Of a stretch of 64,000 bases of DNA, positions 33,409 through 41,990 are shown piece by piece. The notes beneath the pieces were generated by a model, which was given only the letters and a program-made list of their open reading frames with translations, was not told where the DNA came from and searched no databases. The DNA is from JAJPHI01 sp035541875 (GTDB lineage Bacteria; Desulfobacterota; Binatia; Binatales; Binataceae). Within the stretch, counting starts at the first letter, position 1. Every line of letters begins with the position of its first letter. Location of the stretch: positions 1-64,000 of the forward strand of contig DATKML010000013.1 in assembly GCA_035541875.1 (NCBI GenBank), read 5' to 3'. Position numbers and translations under genes: made by a program.

Positions 33409-35469
33409 ATGCGCGTTGGATTCGATATCGGCGGTACTTTTACCGACATCATCGCGGTGACGAACGACGGACGTATCGTCACGCGCAAAGTTCTATCGTT
33501 GCTGGACCGCGTAGCCGAGGACGTCGCCAACTTGACTCGACCACTAGCCAAAGATGAGGCGGTCGAAAGCTTCGTGCACGGAACGACGGTCGCATCTAAC
33601 GCGGTGATCGAGGGAACGGCGGCGCGAACAGGACTGATCACTACCAAAGGCTTTCGGGACGATCTGGAGATGCGCGGCCAGCGTCGGCCCAACGTTTACG
33701 ACGTTAACTGGGATCGGATTCCCCCGCTAATCGAGAGGTCACTGCGGCTGGAGGTCAACGAACGTATCCTCGGCAGCGGCGTGGTCGAGAAGCCACTAGA
33801 TGAAGAGGAGGTTCGCGCGGCAATCGCGCGGCTGGTAGCGGCCAAGGTCGAGGCGATCGCGGTATGCCTGATCAACTCGTACCTGAACCCGGAGCATGAA
33901 CGAAAAATCGCCAGGCTGATTGCGACTGGCGCTTCCGGCGTGGCGGTCTGCCTCTCTTCGGATATTCATCCCGAGATTAAAGAGTACGAGCGCGCCAGTA
34001 CGACCGCGATTAATGCGGCGCTGATTCCAGTGGTTGATCGTTACCTCGATCGAATCGAGCGCGGCCTCGGACCGCTGAGCAAGCGGATCCTCGTGATGCA
34101 GTCGAACGGCGGAATCATGTCGGCTGCGGCCGCGCGTCGTCGCCCCGCTTACATCATCGAATCAGGGCCAGCCGCCGGAGTCTTGGCAGCGGCGCGGCTC
34201 GCGCGCGAGTGCGGGATGGAGCGCGTGCTCTCTTTCGACATGGGTGGGACCACGGCGAAAGCCTGCCTCATCGAAAACGGAGCTCCCCTCGAAAAGCCCG
34301 GTGCCGAGATTGGTGCCGGGGCGAACGTCGGCACGCGACTCTTTGGCGGTGGCGGTCACGTCGTGCGCGTACCCGCGATCGATATCGTCGAAGCCGGCGC
34401 CGGTGGCGGCAGTATCGCCTGGATCGATGATGGCGGTGCGCTACGTGTGGGGCCGCGAAGTGCAGGGGCCGAGCCGGGACCCGTCTGCTACGGCCGCGGT
34501 GGCACGGAGCCGACAGTCACGGATGCGAACGTCGCGCTCGGTTACATCAACCCCGTTGCGATCGCGGGCTCGACCTTGCGGATAAATCGCGCCGAGGCGC
34601 TCGCGGCTATCGAAGAGAAGCTCGCGAGGCCGTTGCAACTGAAACCACTCGACGTAGCCTACGGGATAACTCTCGTGGCGAACTCTGCGATGACGCGCGT
34701 CTTGCGCGCGGTCTCGACCGAGCGAGGGCGCGACCCGCGCGATTTTGCCATCGCCGCCTTTGGTGGATCGGGTCCACTGCACGCCGCCGCTCTGGCTGAG
34801 AGCATGGATATTTCGCGGCTGGTGATTCCGATCTATCCGGGCTTGTTCAGCGCGCTAGGTCTGCTGATTGCGGACTATCGCCACGATTACATCGCGAGTA
34901 TCGCGGCGCATCTCGCCCAGGTTTCGCCCGAAGACATCCTGCGTCGTTACGCGATGCTCGAAGAGACGGCTCGGGGCGAGATGGAAGGCGAGGGCGTCGC
35001 TCGCGATGCGATTCGCTTCGAGCGCTACATCGATCTGAAATACGGCTACCAAATGTCGGAGATGACCTTGCCGTTCGCCACCGATGCGGTCCCGGTTCAC
35101 CTAACGCAATGGCTTAGCGAGCTTTTTACCCAGGCGCATCAGCAGGCCTACGGGTACCATCGCGACGACCCAATCGAGCTGGTGAATCTGCGGCTACGCG
35201 CGCTGAGTTCGGCCGGGCGTGTCAGGTTTGCCGAGATGGCGGAAAAGCTCGCGAAGAGCGATCGGGAGGAAGCGGCGAATGCCGAGCGCGAGGCCTACTT
35301 TGGACCGAAGTTTGGCGCGATCATGACGCCGGCTCGTCAGCGCTTCGATATCGACGAAACGCCGCATAAGGGACCGATGATTATCGAGGAGCCGGATACG
35401 ACGATCGTCGTGCCGCCTAACTGGGCGGTCACGCGCGACTCGTTCGCGAATCTGATCCTTACACGATGA
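33409..35469 (+). CDS. Hydantoinase A / oxoprolinase family subunit HyuA
   Basis: 686 residues. The ASKHA-type ATPase start is VGFDIGGTFTDIIAV (4-18). FVHGTTVASNAVIEG, ESGPAAGVLAA, FDMGGTTAKACLIENG and AFGGSGPLHAAALAE follow. It is the ATP-binding subunit that phosphorylates the substrate in cooperation with HyuB. It lies 4 bases behind hyuB, so it is translationally coupled. A bidirectional-looking terminator follows the stop. Confidence 0.9.
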   Translation: MRVGFDIGGTFTDIIAVTNDGRIVTRKVLSLLDRVAEDVANLTRPLAKDEAVESFVHGTTVASNAVIEGTAARTGLITTKGFRDDLEMRGQRRPNVYDVNWDRIPPLIERSLRLEVNERILGSGVVEKPLDEEEVRAAIARLVAAKVEAIAVCLINSYLNPEHERKIARLIATGASGVAVCLSSDIHPEIKEYERASTTAINAALIPVVDRYLDRIERGLGPLSKRILVMQSNGGIMSAAAARRRPAYIIESGPAAGVLAAARLARECGMERVLSFDMGGTTAKACLIENGAPLEKPGAEIGAGANVGTRLFGGGGHVVRVPAIDIVEAGAGGGSIAWIDDGGALRVGPRSAGAEPGPVCYGRGGTEPTVTDANVALGYINPVAIAGSTLRINRAEALAAIEEKLARPLQLKPLDVAYGITLVANSAMTRVLRAVSTERGRDPRDFAIAAFGGSGPLHAAALAESMDISRLVIPIYPGLFSALGLLIADYRHDYIASIAAHLAQVSPEDILRRYAMLEETARGEMEGEGVARDAIRFERYIDLKYGYQMSEMTLPFATDAVPVHLTQWLSELFTQAHQQAYGYHRDDPIELVNLRLRALSSAGRVRFAEMAEKLAKSDREEAANAEREAYFGPKFGAIMTPARQRFDIDETPHKGPMIIEEPDTTIVVPPNWAVTRDSFANLILTR

Positions 35470-35478
35470 AAGAGAAAG

Positions 35479-35507
35479 AGAGCGCTGACCCTGAGGGCCA
35501 GCGCTCT
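35479..35507. terminator. Bidirectional terminator between hyuA and quinoprotein gene
   Basis: AGAGCGCTG (35479-35487) pairs with CAGCGCTCT (35499-35507), and CCC/GGG extend the stem around a TGA loop. An A-rich flank lies on the left and a TCTTTC flank on the right, giving pyrimidine-rich tails on both strands. It sits between convergent stops at 35469 and 35528. Confidence 0.75.
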
Positions 35508-35527
35508 CTTTCAGATAAGCTAAGGGC

Positions 35528-37129
35528 CTAGTTTGCTTCGCCGCCGCCACTCATGATGACGATGGTCGGGATACCGACCGTTCCCCACACCAGACGGGAG
35601 ACGTTACCGGTAGAGAACGCGACGTATTGCTTGTCGTTCAGCTTGTAGGTGATAACTCCGCCGGCTAGCGGGCTGCCCATCGCGACCTTGTGTACGAGTT
35701 CGCCCGTCTTGCTGTTGAAGACGAGGAAGTTGCCCTTCATATCGCCGGTGAAGAGCACACCGCCCGCAGTCGGTGTCACACCCGCGACCACCGGAGCCTC
35801 GGCCTGATACTTCCATTTCACTGCACCGCTGTCCGAATCGATGGCGTAGACCCATCCGCTACCTTTGCCCTCCTGCTTGAAATCGCCACCGAGGAAGGGC
35901 TTGCCGGGATCGTATTGCGGCGTCTGGCTGGTCAGATTCGAACACCAGTCCACGGTGCCAACGTAGAGCGACTTGTTATTGTTGTCGAAGGCCGGACCGT
36001 TCCAGAGGACACCCCCGAGTACGCCCGGGCAGACCGTTACACCGGCTTCAGTCGGATCGACGGTATCGTTCTTGATCGTGGTGACTTCAGTCTTGAAGAC
36101 GAGCCTATGGCTGTTGCGATCGACGACGTAGACATGGCCATCTTTGCCGCCAGCCGCGACCATCCCGTCGCCTTTGCTGTTGTTGTAGATGATCGGTGAG
36201 GCGGCGAGGTCGACGTCGTGGCTGTCCTTCGCGCGCAGCTGATACCACCACTTCAAGGCGCCGGTATTCGCGTTCAGGACCACGAACGAATCGGAGAAAA
36301 GATTGGCGCCATCACGATCCGAAGTGACGAAGTCAGGTGACGGGTTACCGACCGGCACGAACAGTTCAGAATTCGAAATATCGAGGGCGTAACTGGTCCA
36401 AGAGCCGCCGCCACCGCGCTTACCGGAATCGGCCTTCCAGGAATCGGAACCGGTCTCGTTGCCGATTGGAATCGTATAGAAGCGCCAGACTTCGCGTCCC
36501 GTGGCAGCATCGAGCGCAAGGATACGCCCGCGGATACCCCAGTCGCTGCCCGCGACGCCGACGAAAACCAGTCCATTCCAGGCGATCGGGGCAGCCGAAA
36601 CGAACTCGCCGAATCCCGGATTACCCGCGACGTCCTTCCACAGGGTCTTGCCCGTCTTTGCGTCCAGCGCGATCACACGACCGTCGCCGGTGCCGCGGAA
36701 GAGCCGGCCATCGAGATAGCCGACGCCACGATTAACGTGCCAGGCGGGTTCCTGCTCGGAAACGTAGGTGCTATGCCAGCGGATTTTGCAGTTGGTTGGA
36801 TCGAGCGCGATGGTATCGGTATCGAGCGTCAGGTACATCGTGCCGTCGACCACGATCATCCCTGGCTGGAATGCCCCGCTCTTGCCGATTTTGACGCGGC
36901 ACACCTCTTTCATCTTCGCGGCGTTAGTGGGTGTGATGTCCTTGAGCCCCGAGTAGCGCTGACCTTCATAGGTGCCGTTATACATCAGCCAAGTATCGCC
37001 GGACCAAAGTCCTCCGGCCGGGAAGACCCCGTGTTCTATGGCCAATGCGTTCGATGCAGCTACGCCAAGCCAGGCCGCTAACCCAACCAGCGTGCTTAAA
37101 AAGATGGAGCGGCGTGAGCCTCCAATCAT
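35528..37129 (-). CDS. Periplasmic PQQ-type beta-propeller protein, copy 1
   Basis: 533 residues from ATG 37129, set by alignment with its paralogue (both begin M-x-GGSRRSI after a GA-rich site). Signal peptide to ~ALA-IEHG. Repeated propeller blades carry Trp-docking motifs (TGKTLWKD, TGREVWRFY, SGAVKWKY), with GNPSPDF and KDSHDVDLAASP at the positions of the PQQ-pocket and catalytic-Asp regions of quinoprotein alcohol dehydrogenases. The adjacent Cys-Cys disulfide ring of methanol dehydrogenase is not seen. It has no fused cytochrome. It is probably a PQQ-dependent dehydrogenase passing electrons to a soluble cytochrome c; substrate unknown. Confidence 0.8.
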   Translation of the reverse strand: MIGGSRRSIFLSTLVGLAAWLGVAASNALAIEHGVFPAGGLWSGDTWLMYNGTYEGQRYSGLKDITPTNAAKMKEVCRVKIGKSGAFQPGMIVVDGTMYLTLDTDTIALDPTNCKIRWHSTYVSEQEPAWHVNRGVGYLDGRLFRGTGDGRVIALDAKTGKTLWKDVAGNPGFGEFVSAAPIAWNGLVFVGVAGSDWGIRGRILALDAATGREVWRFYTIPIGNETGSDSWKADSGKRGGGGSWTSYALDISNSELFVPVGNPSPDFVTSDRDGANLFSDSFVVLNANTGALKWWYQLRAKDSHDVDLAASPIIYNNSKGDGMVAAGGKDGHVYVVDRNSHRLVFKTEVTTIKNDTVDPTEAGVTVCPGVLGGVLWNGPAFDNNNKSLYVGTVDWCSNLTSQTPQYDPGKPFLGGDFKQEGKGSGWVYAIDSDSGAVKWKYQAEAPVVAGVTPTAGGVLFTGDMKGNFLVFNSKTGELVHKVAMGSPLAGGVITYKLNDKQYVAFSTGNVSRLVWGTVGIPTIVIMSGGGEAN

Positions 37130-37279
37130 CGCAGTAAGATCCCCTCTCCCCATTTTGGCCATTGCGCCAATGTAGTCCGCCTCGATCATGCCTGCAGTCG
37201 CACGGATGGACGCGGGTCACGCAAGCTTTAGTCGCGTGACCGCCGTCTAGTCAAATCGAATCGGGACGCGGAAGGCGGA

Positions 37280-37314
37280 GCGGCCCCACACTCATCGATT
37301 GAATGCGGGGCCGC
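37280..37314. terminator. Hairpin downstream of quinoprotein copy 2
   Basis: GCGGCCCC (37280-37287) pairs with GGGGCCGC (37307-37314). It lies 38 bases past the stop of the gene at 37352 and upstream of copy 1, in the 222-bp gap between the paralogues. No T run follows. Confidence 0.55.
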
Positions 37315-37351
37315 CGTGTCTGCTGCTACGTTTGCTGGAGCGGGTTCGAGT

Positions 37352-38944
37352 TTACTCGCCACCCGTCATGATGACGATCGTCGGGATACCTACGGTTCCC
37401 CATATAAGGCGGGAAACGTTACCCGAGGAGAAAGCGACGTATTGCTTGTCGTTTTGCTTGTACGTGATGACGCCGCCGGCCAAGGGTCCACCGATCGCCG
37501 TCTTGCGCAGCAGATCACCGGTCTTGCTGTTAAATACTAGGAAGTTGCCCTTCATGTCGCCGGTAAAAAGAACGCCGCCTGCCGTCGGGGTGACACCGGC
37601 GACTACCGGCGCTTCCGCGTGATACTTCCATTTCACCGCACCCGAGTCGGAGTCGATAGCCATCACCCAACCGCTGCTCGGACCGGTCTGTTTCGCATCG
37701 CCACCCAGGTAGAGCTTGCCGGTCATGTATTGGGGCGTCTGGCTAGTGAGGTTCGAGCACCAATCGACCGTGCCGACATAGAGCGACTTGTTGGCGTCAT
37801 CGAACGCAGGTCCATTCCAGAGAACACCGCCAAGCACGCCGGGGCATACGGTGACACCAGCTTCGGTTGGATCGACAGTATCGTTCTTGATCGTCGTTAC
37901 TTCGGTCTTGAAGACCAGCTTGTGGGTGTTGCGATCGACTACGTAGAGGCGGCCGTCCTTGCCGCCAGCCGCGACCATCCCGTTGCCCTTGCTGTTGTGA
38001 TAAATCATCGGCGCTGCGGCCAAGTCGACGTCGTGGCTGTCCTTGGAGCGCAGCTGGTACCACCATTTGAGTGCGCCTGTGGTGGCGTTCAGCACGACAA
38101 ACGAATCGGAGAATAGATTCGCGCCGTCACGATCCGCAGGCGTGAAATCGGGAGCAGGATTACCGACGGGGGCAAAGAGTTCGTTATTGGATACGTCCAG
38201 CGAATAGCTGGTCCACGAGCCTCCACCGCCGCGCTGGCCGGAATCAAGCTTCCATGAATCTGAACCGGTCTCATTGCCGACCGGTATCGTATAGAAACGC
38301 CAGACTTCGCGACCGGTCTCCGCGTCGAAAGCCATGATCCGTCCGCGGATACCCCAGTCACCACCCGCTATACCGACGAAGACCAGACCGTTCCAGGCGA
38401 CCGGAGCGGCCGCAACAAACTCGCCGAGACCGGGATCGCCCACCACGTTCTTCCAGAGCATCTTGCCGGTCTTCGCGTCGAGCGCGATCAGGCGCGCGTC
38501 GCCTGTACCGCGGAACAGTCGATCGCCGAGGAACGCCACGCCTCGATTAACATGCCAGGCGGGGTCCTGTTCAGTGACGTAAGAGCTGTGCCAACGGATT
38601 TTGCAATTGGTCGGGTCGAGCGCGATCGTATCGGTGTCGAGCGTCAGGTACATCGTACCTTGAACCACGATCATGCCGGGCTGAAAGGCGCCGCTCTTGC
38701 CGATCTTCACGCGGCATACCTCCTTCATTTTCGAGGCGTTTTCCGGCGTGATGTCCTTGAGCGGGGAGAACCGTTGCCCCGTGAAGGTGCCGTTGTAGGT
38801 TAGCCACGTATCGCCGGTGTAGGTTCCTCCGGCTGGAATAAATTGATTTTCGATAGCGAAAGCCGTCGATACAGCCGTCGCCAGCAAAGCGAAGAACCCG
38901 ACCAAGACACTTAAACAAATGGAGCGGCGTGAGCCTCCAAACAT
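37352..38944 (-). CDS. Periplasmic PQQ-type beta-propeller protein, copy 2
   Basis: 530 residues from ATG 38944 (GAGAGGAGAT upstream). It is a close tandem paralogue of copy 1: same signal-peptide layout (to ~AFA-IENQ), same blade motifs, GNPAPDF, and KDSHDVDLAAAP. The two share long identical stretches such as the EVCRVKIGKSGAFQPGMIVV region. The gap between them includes a terminator, so they may be expressed separately, possibly for different substrates or metals. The D-x-D at the putative active site is discussed under findings. Confidence 0.8.
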   Translation of the reverse strand: MFGGSRRSICLSVLVGFFALLATAVSTAFAIENQFIPAGGTYTGDTWLTYNGTFTGQRFSPLKDITPENASKMKEVCRVKIGKSGAFQPGMIVVQGTMYLTLDTDTIALDPTNCKIRWHSSYVTEQDPAWHVNRGVAFLGDRLFRGTGDARLIALDAKTGKMLWKNVVGDPGLGEFVAAAPVAWNGLVFVGIAGGDWGIRGRIMAFDAETGREVWRFYTIPVGNETGSDSWKLDSGQRGGGGSWTSYSLDVSNNELFAPVGNPAPDFTPADRDGANLFSDSFVVLNATTGALKWWYQLRSKDSHDVDLAAAPMIYHNSKGNGMVAAGGKDGRLYVVDRNTHKLVFKTEVTTIKNDTVDPTEAGVTVCPGVLGGVLWNGPAFDDANKSLYVGTVDWCSNLTSQTPQYMTGKLYLGGDAKQTGPSSGWVMAIDSDSGAVKWKYHAEAPVVAGVTPTAGGVLFTGDMKGNFLVFNSKTGDLLRKTAIGGPLAGGVITYKQNDKQYVAFSSGNVSRLIWGTVGIPTIVIMTGGE

Positions 38945-39131
38945 GATTTGCGATCTCCTCTCGAGCTTTGGCATTGGTACTGGAGAATCGTGTCGCCCGT
39001 GCATGCGCGGGGCTACGGGCGAAGACCTCCATTGGCCTCGCAACCTTCTAGTGGCGCGAAGGTGCCATAGTCAATCGGAGCGGGTTAGTGCTAGGCGGAC
39101 CGTCGATCGACGATGTGCTTTTCGTTGATAA

Positions 39132-40559
39132 CTAAGCCTGCGGCAGGGCGGCGATAATCCGTTCCATCGCGATCCCGCGGGAGCCCTTAACCAGGAGCAC
39201 ATCACCGGGTCGGACGCTTTCCACTACAAGTCGAGCCGCGTCGTTGCTGGTCGATGCAGTCGTGAGCGGATTTGTACCGGTAGTCTTCGCGGCAGAGCTC
39301 ATTTCATGGCCAACGAGAATCGTCGCGTCGGGATTGACCGCGGCGATATCGCTGATGGCCTCGCGATGCATCTCGGCGGCGAGATCGCCGAGCTCGAGCA
39401 TATCGCCTATCGCAAGGATCAGGCGGCTCTTGAGTCCATCGGCGGTCTGGCGCGCCGTTGCCAGCGCGGCGCGCAGTGAGCGCGGATTCGAATTATAGGT
39501 GTCGTCGATGACGATGATGCCACCGCAATCGCGCAGTTGCAGGCGGCCATCGACTGCGCGCACCTCCCTGAGCGATGAGGCGATAGCCCGCAATTCATCA
39601 TGCCGCAGAGGACGAGCAATCGCTGCCGCGACCGCTGCCAAAGCCGCTCCCGTATTGTTGGCCGCCGTCTCTCCAAGCAAATTCAGTTCGAACGCGAACT
39701 TACTTTCGGAAGGCGATTCGACAAGACGGGGATTCAAGTCGAGCGTGACGCGCTGCTGGCCCGTCCCGATAATTGTGCGATTGGCTATCCGGATATCCGC
39801 CGAGGTTGCGGTGCCGAAGGTAAGACGAGGTTTATCGGCCGGTATCCGCTCAAGCAGTAGATCTTCTTCGGTCGAAACGACGGCACATCGCGCGGTGACA
39901 AAGAGTTGTGCCTCTTCGTCCGCGACACCCTCGAGCGACCCCAAACCCTCGGTATGCTCGATATCGACGTTCAGTACGACAGCGGAATCAGGTCGCACGA
40001 TAGCGGCGAGACGCTCGATTTCTCCGCGCTGATTGGTACCACATTCGATCACGGCCGCGCGATGTTGCTCTTCCAGCGTGAAGATTGTCATCGGGACGCC
40101 GATCAAGTTGTTCAGATTGCCGATCGTCGCGAGTGTTTCGCCGCACAGCGCACGGAGGATCGCCGCGGTGAGTTCCTTGGTGGTTGTCTTGCCGGCTGCT
40201 CCGCCGACAGCGATTGTCGGCATCATCTGCGAGCGGCGCATACGTTGTAGATGGGCTCGCGCCAGATGACCCAGCGCAACGAGGGTGTCATCGACTTCGA
40301 AGCAGGGAAGTCCTGGAAATGATCGGCCGCGTTCGACGATAGCCGCTCCGGCTCCTGCCTTGGCGGCACCTTCGAGAAAATCATGACCATCGCGAACCGC
40401 ACGCAAGGCGACGAAGAGTACACCTGCGCCTGCCGATCGCGAATCGATACTTACGCTCGAAGTTGAGGTGCGGTCAGCTTTGGGTAGTGAGGCACCGACA
40501 GCGTTAGCAATCTCGGCGAAGGTGAAGGCACATCGGTTTGACGGTATCGGCGTTGCCAT
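39132..40559 (-). CDS. murF: UDP-MurNAc-tripeptide--D-Ala-D-Ala ligase MurF
   Basis: 475 residues with the three Mur-ligase domains. The ATP loop is GGAAGKTTTKE (119-129), where most MurF have GSxGKTTTKE; the Ala-Ala version keeps the Gly and Lys. GTNQRGEI and the C-terminal DDTYNSNPRSL are typical of MurF. It adds D-Ala-D-Ala in peptidoglycan precursor synthesis in the cytosol. It is isolated here from the mur-fts cluster that usually houses it. Confidence 0.92.
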   Translation of the reverse strand: MATPIPSNRCAFTFAEIANAVGASLPKADRTSTSSVSIDSRSAGAGVLFVALRAVRDGHDFLEGAAKAGAGAAIVERGRSFPGLPCFEVDDTLVALGHLARAHLQRMRRSQMMPTIAVGGAAGKTTTKELTAAILRALCGETLATIGNLNNLIGVPMTIFTLEEQHRAAVIECGTNQRGEIERLAAIVRPDSAVVLNVDIEHTEGLGSLEGVADEEAQLFVTARCAVVSTEEDLLLERIPADKPRLTFGTATSADIRIANRTIIGTGQQRVTLDLNPRLVESPSESKFAFELNLLGETAANNTGAALAAVAAAIARPLRHDELRAIASSLREVRAVDGRLQLRDCGGIIVIDDTYNSNPRSLRAALATARQTADGLKSRLILAIGDMLELGDLAAEMHREAISDIAAVNPDATILVGHEMSSAAKTTGTNPLTTASTSNDAARLVVESVRPGDVLLVKGSRGIAMERIIAALPQA

Positions 40560-40665
40560 CGCTAATCATCCTCGCTCCCTACCGCATCCGGCACGCGGGT
40601 CTGTCTTGACAGGGCTCCAACAGGCTAGCAGGCTCAATCACTCATGACAGCACGGAGGGTATCGT

Positions 40666-41160
40666 ATGGCCGCGGGTGAGTCCCCCTTGGTCGGCGTCGT
40701 AATGGGCAGTAAGAGCGACTGGGAATATATGTCGGCTGCTGCTGAGATTCTGACCGAACTGAAAATACCGCATGAAGCACGGGTGATGTCGGCACATCGC
40801 ACACCCGATATCACGCTCGAATATTCCGCCAACGCTCGCTCGCGCGGGCTCAAGGCGATTATCGCCGGGGCCGGTGGCGCGGCGCATCTCGCCGGTGTTA
40901 TCGCGGCCAAGACCATCCTACCGGTGATTGGCGTACCGATGCCGACGACGAGTCTTAATGGGATGGATTCGTTGCTCGCGATCGTGCAGATGCCGAAGGG
41001 CGTGCCCGTAGCCACGATGGCTATCGGGAAAGCAGGGGCAGCCAATGCGGGCCTGTTCGTTGCGTCGTTGATTGCGCTTGAGGATGCAGCGCTGGCCGAG
41101 CGATTACAGAACTGGCGTAACGCCCGGGTCCGCGAGTTGATGGAGCAGAAGCTCCCCTGA
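40666..41160 (+). CDS. purE: N5-carboxyaminoimidazole ribonucleotide mutase PurE
   Basis: 164 residues, class I PurE length. GVVMGSKSDWE (10-20), the catalytic SAHRTPD (42-48), GAGGAAHLAGVIAA and GVPMPTTSLNGMDSLLAIVQMP with GKAGAANAGL match the family end to end. It moves the carboxyl group from N5 to C4 of the imidazole in purine synthesis. The usual partner purK is not adjacent. Confidence 0.96.
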   Translation: MAAGESPLVGVVMGSKSDWEYMSAAAEILTELKIPHEARVMSAHRTPDITLEYSANARSRGLKAIIAGAGGAAHLAGVIAAKTILPVIGVPMPTTSLNGMDSLLAIVQMPKGVPVATMAIGKAGAANAGLFVASLIALEDAALAERLQNWRNARVRELMEQKLP

Positions 41161-41192
41161 GATACTGTCGGCATCGAAAGCGGAGTTTGCTG

Positions 41193-41957
41193 ATGGTGCG
41201 CAAGACCAAGACGATCGCGATAGCTGCAGGGCTGGCTGCTACGGTATGCACGGTACCGATTTCATGGGCTTCGACGCAGTTGAGAAAAGCCGGCAGCCTG
41301 ACGGCATCGAGCGATTCAGCGCTGATGATCTTTTGTCCCGATCGTCTGGTTCAGCAGACGCTTAATCAGGACTTCCGTGCCGCGAAACGCAGCGCAACCG
41401 CCGACTCAACCAAGGTCCAGTCGCTGACCGTAACGGTCACCCAGCAACCGCTCAAGCCCGGCGTCTCGCTGACGCAGGTCGCTCCCGGTAATCCCCAGGT
41501 TGCGGAGCTAATCAGGCAGGCCGGTGGCGTACCGCCCCCTCTGGGGGACACCGGAACCAAAGCAGATCAGGCGGCGGTAGCGCGATCGATAGCGCAGCGG
41601 CAGCAGCGGCCCAACGACACATCGCCTTTGGGCCATATCCTGAGCGGTGAGTTCGGTTCGCAACCACCGCCATGTGGCCAGGGCCAATCACCTTTGTCTT
41701 GTGCCGATCCGACACCGCAGCCAAGACCGAGTCCGGGGCAGACGGGAGATATCTCCGACTACCTCAATCGGATGAATCCCAACGGCGCTCCGCATCACGA
41801 AGACGATTCAGCCTTTGATACCGTGGTGGTTGCGCGTGCTTCGTTGAGCGGGTCGCAGGACGAGCTGACCGTAGTCGCGCTCGTTCATTCGGGCGACGAT
41901 GTGGACGACGCAAAAAAGCTCGTTGCGGAAGAGATTGCGAATGCAGTGCTGCACTGA
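41193..41957 (+). CDS. Secreted protein of unknown function, Pro/Gln-rich
   Basis: 254 residues from ATG 41193 (GGAG 7 bases upstream). Signal peptide with core TIAIAAGLAATVC, cut near SWAS. The middle is Pro/Gln/Ser-rich and likely disordered. The last ~60 residues (FDTVVVARASLSGSQDELTVVALVHSG, then a helix) look folded. Its stop codon lies inside a perfect 13-bp hairpin. No family recognised. Confidence 0.65.
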   Translation: MVRKTKTIAIAAGLAATVCTVPISWASTQLRKAGSLTASSDSALMIFCPDRLVQQTLNQDFRAAKRSATADSTKVQSLTVTVTQQPLKPGVSLTQVAPGNPQVAELIRQAGGVPPPLGDTGTKADQAAVARSIAQRQQRPNDTSPLGHILSGEFGSQPPPCGQGQSPLSCADPTPQPRPSPGQTGDISDYLNRMNPNGAPHHEDDSAFDTVVVARASLSGSQDELTVVALVHSGDDVDDAKKLVAEEIANAVLH

Positions 41958-41978
41958 TCGCTTGCGCGATCAGTGCAG
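41949..41978. terminator. Perfect 13-bp hairpin overlapping a stop codon
   Basis: CTGCACTGATCGC (41949-41961) and its exact complement (41966-41978) enclose a TTGC loop. The TGA of the secreted-protein gene (41955-41957) is inside the left arm. It is followed by TTTGATG and lies 12 bases from the ftsH stop at 41991, so it may serve both converging transcripts. Confidence 0.7.
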
Positions 41979-41990
41979 TTTGATGCCGTT

